Below are positions 52,527 through 62,344 of a DNA stretch of 64,000 bases, piece after piece. Numbering within the stretch: the stretch's first letter is position 1; every line of letters begins with the position of its first letter. The stretch lies in NCBI GenBank assembly GCA_023205875.1, contig CP060771.1:124001-188000 (forward strand), written 5' to 3'. The DNA comes from Chloropicon primus (taxonomy: Eukaryota > Chlorophyta > Chloropicophyceae > Chloropicales > Chloropicaceae). Position numbers and translations under genes: made by a program. Under the pieces are notes generated by a model, which was not told where the DNA came from, ran no database searches, and saw only the letters and a list, made by a program, of their open reading frames with translations.

Positions 52527-52560
52527 GAGTGAGGGCTCTTTCGAAAGATCAAGAGATGAG
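52527..52560 (-). promoter_or_regulatory. Promoter-like element, distal copy
   Basis: Same core as the copy 188 bases away (CTTGATCTTTCGAAAGAGCC), flanked by the same GATGAGGAAGCCATC in plus orientation; the pair looks like a segmental duplication. Confidence 0.5.
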
Positions 52561-53142
52561 GAAGCCATCGACGATTCCTCCTCTTCCCCTCGTCGTCCAC
52601 CTTGCGCCTTACCTCGTTCTCTTCCACCCTCTCTCTCGCCCTCTGGAGCTGAAAAAGGATTCGTGGCTAAGAGACGACGACGACGACGACGACGAGGAGG
52701 AGGAGCCATCGGCATCGACGAGAACGAGAGCGTCGCCGCGGACCCCACGATCCATATCCTTATCCATATCGTTATCCATAACTTGATTCCGCTTCGCAAC
52801 GGAAGAAGGATCCTTCGTTCGTGTGCCTGGAAAAGCAAACGACCAAGCTTGAGCCATTCATTGATTCATTGATTGATTGATTGATTGGATTGCGATTGCG
52901 ATTGCGATTTGCGATTGGAGCAACGGAGGAGGAGGGGAGAGAACAATCGTGACGCGGTGCATCGGCAGGTTGGAGATCTTATCCACGGGGCAAGGAAGTC
53001 GTCCGGTCGACAAGTTGTTAGGAAGACGAGACGAGACGGTTTCGCTGTTGGTGCCAGCCAGAACAGAGCAGAGCAGAGCAGAGCAGAGAGTTTCAATCGT
53101 ATCGAGTGTGTTGGTGGTCTTGTTTGGTGACAGATAGTGGAG

Positions 53143-54060
53143 ATGAATGGCGGTGGAGGCAACTCGGTGGTGGACGGCGTCGTGGTGAAGCCGAGCGTTG
53201 AGGGAGTGGAGGACTATGCCGTGAAGATTGAGAGTCTCCAGTTCAAGTTTCCTGGCAGGGAGGAGCCCATCATATCGAACTTCAGCTTGAAGCTGCCCCA
53301 CGGAAGCCGTTGCATCCTGGTCGGGGAGAATGGAGCGGGGAAGACGACCCTGCTTCAGCTGATAGCTGGCCAGTACATGGTGGACAGGAACACGATACGG
53401 ATTTTGGGAAGGCCGGCGTTCCACGACACGTCGTTGCTCTGCTCCGGGGACATGTCTTACCTCGGAACGGCCTGGAGGAGGGACATCGCGTTCGCTGGGT
53501 ACGGCGTGAGCCTTCAGGGCGACTTCTCCGCGGGGCAGATGATCCGCGGGGTGAAGGGCGTCGACCCGGAGAGGAGGGAGAAGCTGATAAAGCTGCTTGG
53601 GATCGACGAGTCGTGGCGCATGATGCGCGTCTCCGACGGTCAGAGGAGGAGGGTCCAGATCTGCCTCGGGCTCCTCAAGCCTTACAAGGTGCTGCTGCTG
53701 GACGAGATCACGGTGGACCTGGACATCGTCGGCCGCCTGGCCCTCCTGGAGTTCCTGGAGGAGGAGTGCGAGCAGAGAAAGTGCACCATCATTTACGCCA
53801 CCCACATCTTCGACGGCATCGAGCCTTGGTTCACGCACTTTGCTTACCTGGAGAACGGCGAGCTGAAGAGGGGCGGGGAGGCCTCGACCTTCACCGAGCT
53901 CAAGGACAGGAAGCTCCTGCACGTGATCGAGGACTGGCTGAGGAAGATCCGGGACGAGAGGAGGAAGAACAAGGTCAAGAACCCTGACGTCAGGTCGAGG
54001 CCGTCCGCCACCAAGATGAACCTGGCGTTCGGCAACAGGCACATGGCCTTCTACAGGTGA
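53143..54060 (+). CDS. Soluble ABC ATPase, CAF16/ABCI19-21 type
   Basis: A 305-residue single nucleotide-binding domain without membrane spans. It has Walker A GENGAGKTTLLQL, an unusual signature VSDGQRRRVQICLGLL, Walker B KVLLLDEITVDLD and the His switch in IIYATHIFDGIE. The SDGQRRRVQ signature and LDEITVDLD are diagnostic of the CAF16 group (yeast Caf16p associates with the CCR4-NOT complex; plant ABCI19-21 relatives are linked to stress responses). The C-terminus is basic and ends AFGNRHMAFYR. The start at 53143 is the first ATG after a possible acceptor (TGACAG). It is convergent with ATP sulfurylase. Confidence 0.9.
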   Translation: MNGGGGNSVVDGVVVKPSVEGVEDYAVKIESLQFKFPGREEPIISNFSLKLPHGSRCILVGENGAGKTTLLQLIAGQYMVDRNTIRILGRPAFHDTSLLCSGDMSYLGTAWRRDIAFAGYGVSLQGDFSAGQMIRGVKGVDPERREKLIKLLGIDESWRMMRVSDGQRRRVQICLGLLKPYKVLLLDEITVDLDIVGRLALLEFLEEECEQRKCTIIYATHIFDGIEPWFTHFAYLENGELKRGGEASTFTELKDRKLLHVIEDWLRKIRDERRKNKVKNPDVRSRPSATKMNLAFGNRHMAFYR

Positions 54061-54231
54061 TCAAAGAAGAAAGAAAGGGATGTTGAACATGGTCTTCCTT
54101 TGCGTGATTCATGGGCACGCACCAAAAAAAATTAAAGATTTCAAAGTCGATTTATTATATTCCAAACTTACTCGGGTGGGGTCCTTGTCTCTCTCTCTCT
54201 CTCCCCTCCGCCGCCCCGCCTCTTCTTCCTC

Positions 54232-55629
54232 CTAGTTGTTTTCCCTCAACACCTTGACGACGCTCTTGAAGGCGAACCACTCGGGGATGTCCTCGCCGGC
54301 CCTGAGCATCTGCCTGAACTTGGTTCCGGACAGCTTCTTGATGCTCAGGCCCTTGTCGGAGGCGACGTCGGCGGTGACGTAACCCTCCTCCTCGGTGTAC
54401 ACGATGTTCAGGCTGGGCACCGTCTTGACGCCGAGCTCCTCGGACATCTCCTTGGCGAGGTCCTGGGCGTCGTACGCGCCGTAAAAGTCCTCCCCGTCCA
54501 GGCAGGACTTGCTTCCGGCCATGTCCCTGCCGATGATGAAGTGGGTGCACCCGTAGTTCTTCCTGATGATCATGTGCTGGATGGCCTCCCTTGGGCCGGC
54601 CATGTGCATGCTGTAGGGGAGGTAAGCCCAGTTGACCTTTGGGTCGGCGGTCTCCTCCTTGAGGACCTCGTAGGTCCTGTACCTCACGACGCCTGGGATG
54701 TCATCGTCCTGGGTCGGGCCGCAGGTGGGGTGGACCAGGACGACTCCGTCCCCTCCCACGTTGTCGGCGTCCAGGGCCCTGGTGAACAGCTCGTAGTGGG
54801 CCTTGTGGACGGGGTTCCTGCACTGGAAGGCCACGACGTCGACGTTCGCGGGGAGCATGGCCCTGACCTCGGCGGGGGTCTTGCAGGGGAACACCCTGGT
54901 GGGCTTCTCGAGCCCGAAGATCTTTCCTCCCATGTAGGTGCCTCCCCTCTCCATGGAGATCATCTGCACGCCGGGGTGCTCCAGGGAAGAGGTCCCGTAG
55001 CACTGCTTGGCCTCGAGGGGCTTGTTCGGCTTGTACGTGGACTCGATCTCCATCACGGCGAGGTCCTGGCCGTTGTACGTCAGGAGGACCTTCATTCCAG
55101 GGGCGAGGGAGGCGTCGTCGGTGTCCATGACGACGGGGAGGCCGAAGAGGAGCCCGCTGGGGAGCCTCATGGTCTCCACGACCGACTTGTACTCTTCCTC
55201 GTTCATGAAGCCGTCGAGGGGGGAGAACCCGCCGACCATCAGGAGCTCCACGTCGCAAGCGTTCCTGTCGCTCAGCTCGATAGTCCTTCCCTCGCACGCC
55301 GCGACCAAGGCCTTCCTCTCCGCCTCGTCCGTGACCATCAGGTCGGAGAGCTTGCCCCCGTGAGGCGCGGCTTTACCCTCCACCACCGAGGCGGCGTCCG
55401 CGGAGATCGCCGCGTGGGCCACCATCCTGCTGGCCTGCATGCTCAAGCTCCTGGAGGAGGAGCTCCTGGAGCAGGAGGAGACGTTGAGCTTGAGGTGCTG
55501 CTGGGTCTGCAGGGTCCTGATGGAGGCGTTGGCCGTCCTGGTGGCCGACGAGTGTCCCAGCCTCAAACTTCTTCTGGGGGTGGTGCTCAGGGTCTGCCTG
55601 ATCGCCGCCTTGGTCGACGTCACGTCCAT
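54232..55629 (-). CDS. ATP sulfurylase (sulfate adenylyltransferase), probably plastid
   Basis: Activates sulfate to APS, the first step of sulfate assimilation. The 465-residue model has a Ser/Thr/Arg-rich transit-like leader (about 1-75), a PUA-like N-domain with LSDRNACDVELLMVGGFSPL and the catalytic domain. Motifs are AFQCRNPVHKAHYELF (HxxH type), LVHPTCGPTQDDDIPGVVRY and IIGRDMAGSKS, where the common GRDHAG reads GRDMAG. There is no APS-kinase or pyrophosphatase extension. A TTCTACAG acceptor-like site lies 25 bases before the ATG, so a leader exon is possible. Confidence 0.93.
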   Translation of the reverse strand: MDVTSTKAAIRQTLSTTPRRSLRLGHSSATRTANASIRTLQTQQHLKLNVSSCSRSSSSRSLSMQASRMVAHAAISADAASVVEGKAAPHGGKLSDLMVTDEAERKALVAACEGRTIELSDRNACDVELLMVGGFSPLDGFMNEEEYKSVVETMRLPSGLLFGLPVVMDTDDASLAPGMKVLLTYNGQDLAVMEIESTYKPNKPLEAKQCYGTSSLEHPGVQMISMERGGTYMGGKIFGLEKPTRVFPCKTPAEVRAMLPANVDVVAFQCRNPVHKAHYELFTRALDADNVGGDGVVLVHPTCGPTQDDDIPGVVRYRTYEVLKEETADPKVNWAYLPYSMHMAGPREAIQHMIIRKNYGCTHFIIGRDMAGSKSCLDGEDFYGAYDAQDLAKEMSEELGVKTVPSLNIVYTEEEGYVTADVASDKGLSIKKLSGTKFRQMLRAGEDIPEWFAFKSVVKVLRENN

Positions 55630-56039
55630 AATACTCTCGCTTGCTGTCTGTCTGTAGAAGAAGGAGACCAATAACCTAGAAATAGTAGTCGTGGAGGAGT
55701 ACCTGCTGGTGATGGTGGTTGATGATGATGAATGAAGATGTGGTGAAGATGAGGATGAGGTGGTGGTCTGGTTGTTATTATTATCGTTCGTCACGGTAGA
55801 ATGATGGATGGTGTTGCGTGAGGGAGAAAACGTCAGGACAACAAAAATACCATCAACAGCCCCCATGAAGGGAGGACGAGGAAAGGAGGGAAAGGAGGAA
55901 AGGAGGAAGGAGGAAGGAACACCCGTCCTCTCTTGCATTGCAAACCTGCTGCTGGTGCTCCTGCTGCTGCTGCTCACAGGTGGCGGTGAGGGGATGGTTC
56001 TCGTCGTCGTCGTCGTCGTCGTCACGGGGTTCGCCTTAC

Positions 56040-56080
<41 letters not shown>

Positions 56081-56230
56081 GTGGTTTTCTCGCCGCCTCT
56101 CCACCTCTCGATTTTCCGATCAGGAACGTCTTCGGAAGAAAAAAGGCGGCGAGTCTCCGCCACAGATTTCAAGATTTGAGGATGAGGTTTTTAGGGTTTT
56201 AGGTTTTTAGGGTTTTAGGGTTTTAGGGTT
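55630..56230. other. Intergenic region ending in telomere-like repeats
   Basis: Upstream region of the ATP sulfurylase gene, with (GATGAT)n, AGG-rich and two (CGT)n runs (56000-56020 and 56041-56078). No gene is seen. Confidence 0.55.
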
Positions 56231-56251
56231 TTAGGGGTTTAGGGGTTTCCC
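56186..56251 (+). repeat. Interstitial telomere-like repeat (TTTTAGGG type)
   Basis: Seven or so units of TTTTAGGG and close variants (TTTTTAGGG, TTTTAGG, TTTAGGGG) in a row, ending at the retroelement fragment. TTTTAGGG is a known algal telomere unit. Here it is internal, with genes on both sides. Confidence 0.7.
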
Positions 56252-56548
56252 CCGTGTCCCCCGCTCAGCAAGCAGCAAAACGCCCTCCCGCAACGCCAGG
56301 AGTTCTTTAAGATTGATGTGCAACTGTCTTTTTGCCTTCACGAAAGCCCCTGCTACCACCTCGTCCGGTTTTCCCGCCCTTCCTTCGATGACCACCCCCC
56401 ATCCCGAATCTGAAGCATCAGTCCACAGCACGAAGGGGGGCAATCTCGGAGACGCAAAGGTTCGGACAAAGTCTTCGTCCAAGCAGTCCAACCGTTCAAC
56501 AATGCGTCGCAGAGACGACAATGCCGACGATTCTCGCGCCAGCAACAT
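56231..56548 (-). mobile_element. Retroelement fossil: RNase H region of a Pol polyprotein
   Basis: A fragment with an RNase H-like block (VLWTDASDSGWGVVIEG, then HINLKELLALREGV) of the kind found in DIRS- and LTR-type retrotransposons. No reverse transcriptase palm, integrase, recombinase or terminal repeat is visible nearby. The element is broken and only this part remains. It overlaps the end of the telomere-like array. The subfamily is uncertain, and age cannot be estimated without copies to compare. Confidence 0.6.
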
Positions 56549-57702
56549 GGATTGCCTTGGCTCACCTTACCTCTCCCTTTCATCATCCCTCCCCCCTGTC
56601 CTTGCCCCCTCCTCGTGATCATCGGCCGGAGGAAGAGGATTGGCGGAGGGACGGAGGGATCCGTGGCTTGCCTCTGGCATTGTCCATCATCCTCGTCGTC
56701 CTCGTAAAGCGGTCCCTCCCCTTCATCCCCCCTCCTCCTGTCCTTGCCCCCTCCTCGTGATCATCGGCCGGAGGAAGAGGATTGGCGGAGGGACGGAGGG
56801 ATCCGTGGCTTGCCTCTGGCATTGTCCATCATCCTCGTCGTCCTCGTAAAGCGGTCCCTCCCCTTCATCATCCATCACCCCTCCTCCTGTCCTTGCCCCC
56901 TCCTCGTGATCATCGGCCGGAGGAAGAGGATTGGCGGAGGGACGGAGGGATCCGTGGCTTGCCTCTGGCATTGTCCATCATCCTCGTCGTCCTCGTAAAG
57001 CGGTCCCTCCCCTTCATCATCCATCACCCCTCCTCCTGTCCTTGCCCCCTCCTCGTGATCATCGGCAAAAAACCTGCAGCATCTCCCCTCGAGATGGGAT
57101 CACTTTGCCACGGAGGATTTTGACTGAAAGGCGCGGTTCCTACTTTGATCGTTCTTGATCGTTGGTTACAAAACTTCCCAGAAAAAATTCAAACTTAGAG
57201 TAGGTTTTAGGTCTTAGGTTCACCCACACGTGATGTGATCCATTGGACAAAGAAAAAAAAAAAGTCTGACGATCGCGCGATCGAAAGGCAAACGAGGACG
57301 ACGAACCAGACCGGCGCGCGTCGCCGCATCCTTCCCATCCTCGACCCAAGGTAAGGCGATCGGACATTGAGGCGGTCTTCGTCTCGTTCTCCTCTTTCGA
57401 ACGGTGTCCGCCACGGCCCAGGAAACGCACTCGAGCTCCTCTTCATCCATCATCATCATCACTTCCTTTTCGGAAGGAACTGCACCCAACGAGCTCGAAC
57501 TCTGCAGAGAAGTTCGAGTGGTCTTCGGGGTCGCGATCGGACAATGAGGCGCTCGACCGAAGGTTCGCGGTCGTTCGTGGGATCCCCGCGCGACGCTCGT
57601 CCCAATGCGCGTCTCTCGCGTCGTCGGGCGCGGCCTCGAGGGAGTCCAGGAGACGGAAAAGCAAAATCAAAAAAAAAGCTTTTTCATCACCTTCTTCCTC
57701 CC

Positions 57703-57733
<31 letters not shown>

Positions 57734-57892
57734 ACCGAGAACTCGGCCATCCACCGCGATCGACGCTGACACGCTCTCTCTTTCTCTCTACGAACGCAAC
57801 ATCAAATTCAAAAACCGTTCGTTTGACTCAGCAGCAGTTTTTTTTTTCGGAAAAAAAAAAGAACAACAAGAACAAGAACAAGAGAAATAACC
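56549..57892. other. Gap with tandem repeat, then leader of the GATA gene
   Basis: The first half is the 149-bp tandem repeat. From 57100 to 57890 it is a candidate promoter/5'UTR with A- and T-runs, a (CGA)n run (57703-57733) and GTCTGACGATCGCG near 57264. No separate gene is seen. Confidence 0.5.
56585..57065 (+). repeat. 142-149-bp tandem repeat, about 3.3 copies
   Basis: CTGTCCTTGCCCCCTCCTCG recurs at 56596, 56738, 56887 and 57036 (spacing 142, 149, 149). Units contain TGATCATCGGCCGGAGGAAG, GGGATCCGTGGCTTGCC and CCTCGTAAAGCGG and are almost identical; the first spacing lacks a 7-base CATCATC-type insertion. Confidence 0.95.
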
Positions 57893-60049
57893 ATGGACGA
57901 CGACGATTCAGCTCCGTCGTATTCTTCGTCTCTTCCTCCTCCTCTTCAAGAAGAAGAAGAACAAGAAGAAGACGAGATGGAGATGGCACCACCACCACCA
58001 CCACCACCACCACCTTCACCATCACCACCACCTCAAAAGCCCGCTGGGTTCCTCCTTTCCCCGGCGAGGAGGCAGCAGCAGCAGCAGCGACTCGAGAACG
58101 ACTCGTCGTTCTCCGACGGCCTCCCTAACCCCTCCCCCCCGGTCCAGCAGCAGCAGCAGCAGCTGTCCGAGACGTCCTCGAGGGTCGGGGTGGACTACCA
58201 GTGCTCGCACATCCCGGAGTACAGGGGTCGCTGGCCTCACCCCTTGGCCTCGGAGGACCTTCCCTCGCAGCCCCTAAACCCGTCGTCGTCCTCGTCCGCC
58301 TGGTCGGGCGAGGAGAGGGCGGCCTTCCTCCTGGGGCTCCACCTGTTCGGGAAGGAGTTCAGGTCCGTGCAAAAGTTCGTGTCCACCAAGACGATGCAGA
58401 AGGTGGTGCAGTACTACTACGACGACTTCAAGTACACCGTGGCGCACAGGCGCTGGAGGGAGTTCTCCGTGAGGTGGGGGATCAAGGGGGAGCAGTTCGT
58501 GAGCGGCAGGAAGCAGAACAAGCTTCTCACCGGCCTGATTGAGGGCAACGGAAGCCTGGGAAAGAAGCAGGAGGAGAACCTCCACGAGTGCGCCAAGAGC
58601 TTCAACAGCGGCGACATCAAGCTGGAGAAGTTCGTCCTGGACATGGTGCAGATCGTCGGCAGGGACGTCCTGGTGAGCGCGGTGGACCTCTCGTCCTACG
58701 GCCAGGACAGGCCCTCCGAGGAGGGCGGCGACCTCCTCGACGTCGGTTGCTCCTTCTTCTCGAGCTTGAGCCCGAAGCTGCAGAGGAAGATCTTCTGGGC
58801 TCACGTTTGGGACCCCCTGGCCCAGCGGACGGGCTGGAAGTGCGAGGAGGTCGAGACCCTCGTGTTCGACGTGGGGACGGGGGGCAAGGTCGAGGGCATC
58901 CCCGCCCTGCTGAAGCACGCGGAGGAGGCCGGGCAGGAGCTCGCCGTCCCCCAGGACACCAAGATGTGGTTCGAGCTCCAGAGGGGCCCGACCGCGAGGG
59001 CGGGGACCAGCGGGTCCGCGAGGAGGCACGGGGGCGGGAAGCCGTCCAGGACGTACGCCAACCACGACGGCAAGTCGTGCGCCAACTGCGGCACCACCTC
59101 GACGCCCCTGTGGCGAAAGGACCGGACGGCCAACGATGCCATCCTGTGCAACGCCTGCGGCATCTACAAGAAGAACCACGGCAAGGAGAGGCCCTTGCCC
59201 AACGGCCCGGTGGCCAAGCCCCCTGCGCCGGCCCCGCCCCCGGCCGAGAAGCAGACCAGCCAGAGCGAGGAGGGCAGCGCGCTTTCTGACCAGGACGTGG
59301 TCCAGGTGATCAAAGTGGAGGAGGAGGTCAAGCAGGAGGCGCAGGCAGCTAGCACGAAGCAGGAGGAGAAGAGGAGGAGGCCAAGCGCCCAGCAGCAGCA
59401 GCAGCAGGAGGAGGAGGTCAAGCTCCCCAAGTGGGGCGAGGCCAGGCGGACCAGGGGCACGAGCAGGAAGAGGAAAGCCGAGCCCGCGGAGCACGACGCG
59501 CCGAGCGTGGCCCGGCAGCAGAGGGCGAAGGACGAGGAGCCGATGCAGCTTGCGGCAGCGAAGGCCCTAATGGCCATCCACGGGGAGCACTGGGACAAGG
59601 TCGCCCCCCAGCAGTCCACGGGCCAGGCCAAATCCACGAGCCAGGCCAAGTCCGCGAGCCAGGCCAAGTCCTCGAGCCAGGTCAAGTCCTCGAGCCAGGT
59701 CAAGTCCTCGAGGTCCTCCTCGGGCTGCGGGAGCGTCCAGACCTGCGCGAACTGTGGCACGACCTCCACCCCGCTGTGGAGGAAGGACAGGGAGACCGAC
59801 ACGATTCTGTGCAATGCCTGCGGAATTTACAAGAAGAACCACGGCAAGACGAGGCCCATCAACGGCTTCAACAACACGGCCAGCAACCAGTCCAGCCAAA
59901 GGGACTCTTTCGCCCAGCCAAAGAGGGCGAAGAAGAGCAGAGGCTCCCCTCAGCTCGTCGTCGAGGATGCCGAGAATGACTCTCACCACTTTTGCAACCC
60001 CGTCCTCCTCCGGGTGGAGACGTCCTCCCCCTCCCTGGTCATCGTGTAA
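57893..60049 (+). CDS. SANT-domain protein with two GATA zinc fingers
   Basis: A 718-residue putative chromatin/transcription regulator. The N-terminus is acidic, then poly-Pro and poly-Gln. A region starting [13 protein letters not shown] is followed by a SANT-like helix set (about 135-190) [20 protein letters not shown], ending [14 protein letters not shown] finger 1 is at about 395-440 ([31 protein letters not shown]2-C-X19-C-X2-C) and finger 2 at about 615-660 (X18). Between them lie coiled acidic and Gln-rich stretches and a QAKSxS repeat. SANT plus GATA recalls animal MTA proteins and ELM2-SANT corepressors, but a clear ELM2 or BAH domain is not seen. Confidence 0.85.
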   Translation: MDDDDSAPSYSSSLPPPLQEEEEQEEDEMEMAPPPPPPPPPSPSPPPQKPAGFLLSPARRQQQQQRLENDSSFSDGLPNPSPPVQQQQQQLSETSSRVGVDYQCSHIPEYRGRWPHPLASEDLPSQPLNPSSSSSAWSGEERAAFLLGLHLFGKEFRSVQKFVSTKTMQKVVQYYYDDFKYTVAHRRWREFSVRWGIKGEQFVSGRKQNKLLTGLIEGNGSLGKKQEENLHECAKSFNSGDIKLEKFVLDMVQIVGRDVLVSAVDLSSYGQDRPSEEGGDLLDVGCSFFSSLSPKLQRKIFWAHVWDPLAQRTGWKCEEVETLVFDVGTGGKVEGIPALLKHAEEAGQELAVPQDTKMWFELQRGPTARAGTSGSARRHGGGKPSRTYANHDGKSCANCGTTSTPLWRKDRTANDAILCNACGIYKKNHGKERPLPNGPVAKPPAPAPPPAEKQTSQSEEGSALSDQDVVQVIKVEEEVKQEAQAASTKQEEKRRRPSAQQQQQQEEEVKLPKWGEARRTRGTSRKRKAEPAEHDAPSVARQQRAKDEEPMQLAAAKALMAIHGEHWDKVAPQQSTGQAKSTSQAKSASQAKSSSQVKSSSQVKSSRSSSGCGSVQTCANCGTTSTPLWRKDRETDTILCNACGIYKKNHGKTRPINGFNNTASNQSSQRDSFAQPKRAKKSRGSPQLVVEDAENDSHHFCNPVLLRVETSSPSLVIV

Positions 60050-60277
60050 ACGGGCGCCACCCACCTTTTTATCTTTATATTGTATAAGCAACTCAAACCG
60101 TTGTCTACGTTTTAACACGAAGAAAATTTTGTCCAGCAAAAGCAAAGAAGCACAAGCCTTTGAGCTAAGTAGGTAGATAAACAAAATATTTTCAGCAAGT
60201 TTTTTTCTTATTTGGGTTGTGTGAAATGCGGCTTGGGGATGGGAGAGAATTCTCTCTCTTCCCCCCCCGCCTCTCTC

Positions 60278-61018
60278 TCAGCCCCTCTTCGCCTTGAGCT
60301 GAGGCTTGAAGGACCCTGGAAGAAGCAAGTAGATGTTCATGACACTCGCCGTGACTCCGAGGAAACCGAGCGTCCTTGGCTTCAGAGGCAGGGCATCGGC
60401 GAGGCCGAGGGCGAGGGTCGCCTGGATGAAGGCGTGGCACACAGTGAAGGTCCTCTTCAGAGCCATGGCGTCCGCCTTGGCCCTCGTCTCCCTCCTCTCC
60501 TCGTCCACCTCCTCGCCGTCCTTGTCCTGCAAGCTCTTCAACTTGGTGTTGGTGTTGCTCACGAGCTTGGAGAGCTCGAACATCTCGTTCAAGGCCTTGC
60601 AGATGGAACCCCCGAACCACGAGTACATGCTGACCTTCTTGGCGAGCGTGGCCGTCTCCGCGTCCTCGATGATGCCCGCAGACTTGGCCCACACGACGTG
60701 GTCGCCACCAAAGTACAGCGCCATGAGAAGCATCTGAGCCCTCTTCACGAGGAACATGATCTTCGGGTCGTCCGTCTTCGCGAGAGCTTTCGTTCCGAAG
60801 GGATCCGTGATCATAGGAGCCAAAGTCTCCACCGGCTTCATCACCCTAAACACCTTCCTGGCGCTCGCTACCTGTCCTTGCACCTTCTTCACCTTGCCAG
60901 CCTGCCCAGCGTGAATGAACATAAGTGCGTACTGGATGGTCGCGCAAAGCTTGTCGCGCCCGTCGCTCTTCGCCAAGAACTGCTTCATCGTGTTCAAGTT
61001 CTCTTCCGTCCTTCCCAT
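60278..61018 (-). CDS. PEX11: Peroxin PEX11
   Basis: A 246-residue peroxisomal membrane protein that elongates and divides peroxisomes. It fits the family over its length: amphipathic N-terminal helix region (DKLCATIQYALMFIHAG), RKVFRVMKPVE, then ALYFGGDHVVWAKSAGII and SMYSWFGGSICKALNEMFEL. A charged loop is followed by a C-terminal hydrophobic hairpin (LGLADALPL and LGFLGVTASVMNIYLLLPG) and a basic tail. It is closest in layout to plant PEX11C/D/E. Single exon, with the start at the first ATG. It is convergent with the GATA gene, 228 bases between stops. Confidence 0.9.
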   Translation of the reverse strand: MGRTEENLNTMKQFLAKSDGRDKLCATIQYALMFIHAGQAGKVKKVQGQVASARKVFRVMKPVETLAPMITDPFGTKALAKTDDPKIMFLVKRAQMLLMALYFGGDHVVWAKSAGIIEDAETATLAKKVSMYSWFGGSICKALNEMFELSKLVSNTNTKLKSLQDKDGEEVDEERRETRAKADAMALKRTFTVCHAFIQATLALGLADALPLKPRTLGFLGVTASVMNIYLLLPGSFKPQLKAKRG

Positions 61019-61894
61019 CTTGTCTCTCTTTCTCTAACGCCAGTCCCAGTCTCCTACTCGTCCTCTGCTCCAAAACGAAAACACGCGAGAGGAAAAATCC
61101 TTTCAGTCTCTCCATCCTCATGCGGACGCCATTTCCTTCGAGCGAGAGCTCAAACGAAAGAGGAAGAGGCGAAGATTTCAATTCCGTAGCCTCCCTTCGC
61201 GTCCTCCCCCTCGAACGCCCTCATTTCTCTCGTCCTTCACTCACCTTCGACTCCCTTTTGCTCTTTTTGCTCCCCAACGTGGAAAGGCAGATATTTTATC
61301 CTTAGCCGTCATCGACGAGAGAAGTTTAGCTCTTTTGTATTCGTTTGATGACGATCTGATAGCGATGCCCCAAGGGAGAGGAGATCGATCCGGAGAGAGG
61401 AAGACCCCGTCCTCCGATCTTCTCTTCTCTCCTCTTCCCTTCTCCTCTTCTCTTCTCTTCTCTTCTCTTCTCTTGCAGGGCAGGATTAGAGCGGGCTCGC
61501 TCCTGCCCCTTTCATCCTTTCCGGTTTTGTCTTGAACACCCAAAAGCTTGGGACAAGATGGATGGACGGATGCAAGGACCATGCCACGAGTCCCCGCGAG
61601 AGTCCTTCCTCCCAGGATTCTCCCTTCTCACTTTCCTTGGTGACCTCCATGATTCCCCTTCCTGACCCAGGCCAGAGAGAGACAATACATCCATCCATGC
61701 ATGATGCATCCATGCATCCATCCCCGCTCTCGCACTGGACGCCCGCTGAACCACCATTCCCACGCACGCCGAATCACCACCTCCCTCCTCCTCCTCCTCA
61801 TCACCATTGTTTCTACAACCTCTCTCTCTCTCTCTGTCTCTCTGTCTCTCTCACTCTCTCTCTTACCTCCCATCATCATCTAGGCACCGAAAGT

Positions 61895-61990
61895 GAGCAA
61901 GTGATGGCTCATTGGAAAGAGCAAGAGGCAATGCATCCACTCATCCAATCCCCCTCTCGCACTGCCTCCCCTCCTCGTCATCACTCTCAT
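61895..61990 (-). repeat. Diverged inverted copy of the 184-bp repeat family
   Basis: On the minus strand it has GGATGCATTGCCTCTTGCTC, then TTTCCAATGAGCCATCACTTGC, with a GAGGAGGGGAGG block upstream, matching the array at 50765-51275 in order but with many changes. Confidence 0.6.
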
Positions 61991-62174
61991 CACAACCACC
62001 ACCACCTCCGCCTCCTCCTCTGCTGGAGAATCAGCAGCAGTTTCGTTCTGATCCAAAAACCGAAACACACGACGACGACGACGACGACGTACGTCAAGGT
62101 GAGTTTGAGACACGAATTCGAGGACGAGGGCGACGCGCGTAACGGAAGTAACGTCCGTGGACGGAATCTTCGCT

Positions 62175-62205
62175 TCCTCCTCTTTCGAAAGACCCTCTCT
62201 GTGGA
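62175..62205 (+). promoter_or_regulatory. Promoter-like element upstream of the envelope protein gene
   Basis: CCTCTTTCGAAAGACCCTCT in plus orientation, about 145 bases before the ATG at 62345; the clearest plus-strand example of the shared element. Confidence 0.45.
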
Positions 62206-62344
62206 AAGATTGGGTCACCAAAAAGAAAATGAAAAAAAAAAACTAAAACGTTTGTTTTTCATGCTTTTTCATGGTTTTGCCATGCCTCTCTCTGTCTCTC
62301 TCAGTGCGAAGAAGAAGAGAAGCGCGAGGCCGAGGTCGAGGAAG

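Larger units (their letters stand above)
52191..53142. other. Divergent gap, orphan / ABC protein
   Basis: Holds two promoter-like elements facing the minus gene, a (CGA)n run (52675-52694), (GATT)n and (GCGATT)n runs (52862-52915) and an AGAGC repeat (53066-53089). No separate gene is seen. Confidence 0.55.
61019..62344. other. Long divergent gap, PEX11 / envelope protein
   Basis: No conserved coding sequence. It contains (CTTCT)n near 61419-61475, CATCCATG-rich runs near 61688-61720, (CT)n near 61822-61862, an inverted diverged copy of the 184-bp repeat (about 61895-61990) and a promoter-like element at 62175-62205. An AAG|GTGAGT donor near 62100 and CTCTCAG acceptor near 62303 suggest a 5'UTR intron for the plus-strand gene. 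Confidence 0.5.

Noticed and set aside
57140-57489. Minus-strand frames before the GATA gene
   Set aside because: They cover the promoter/5'UTR with simple repeats, and no domain is visible.
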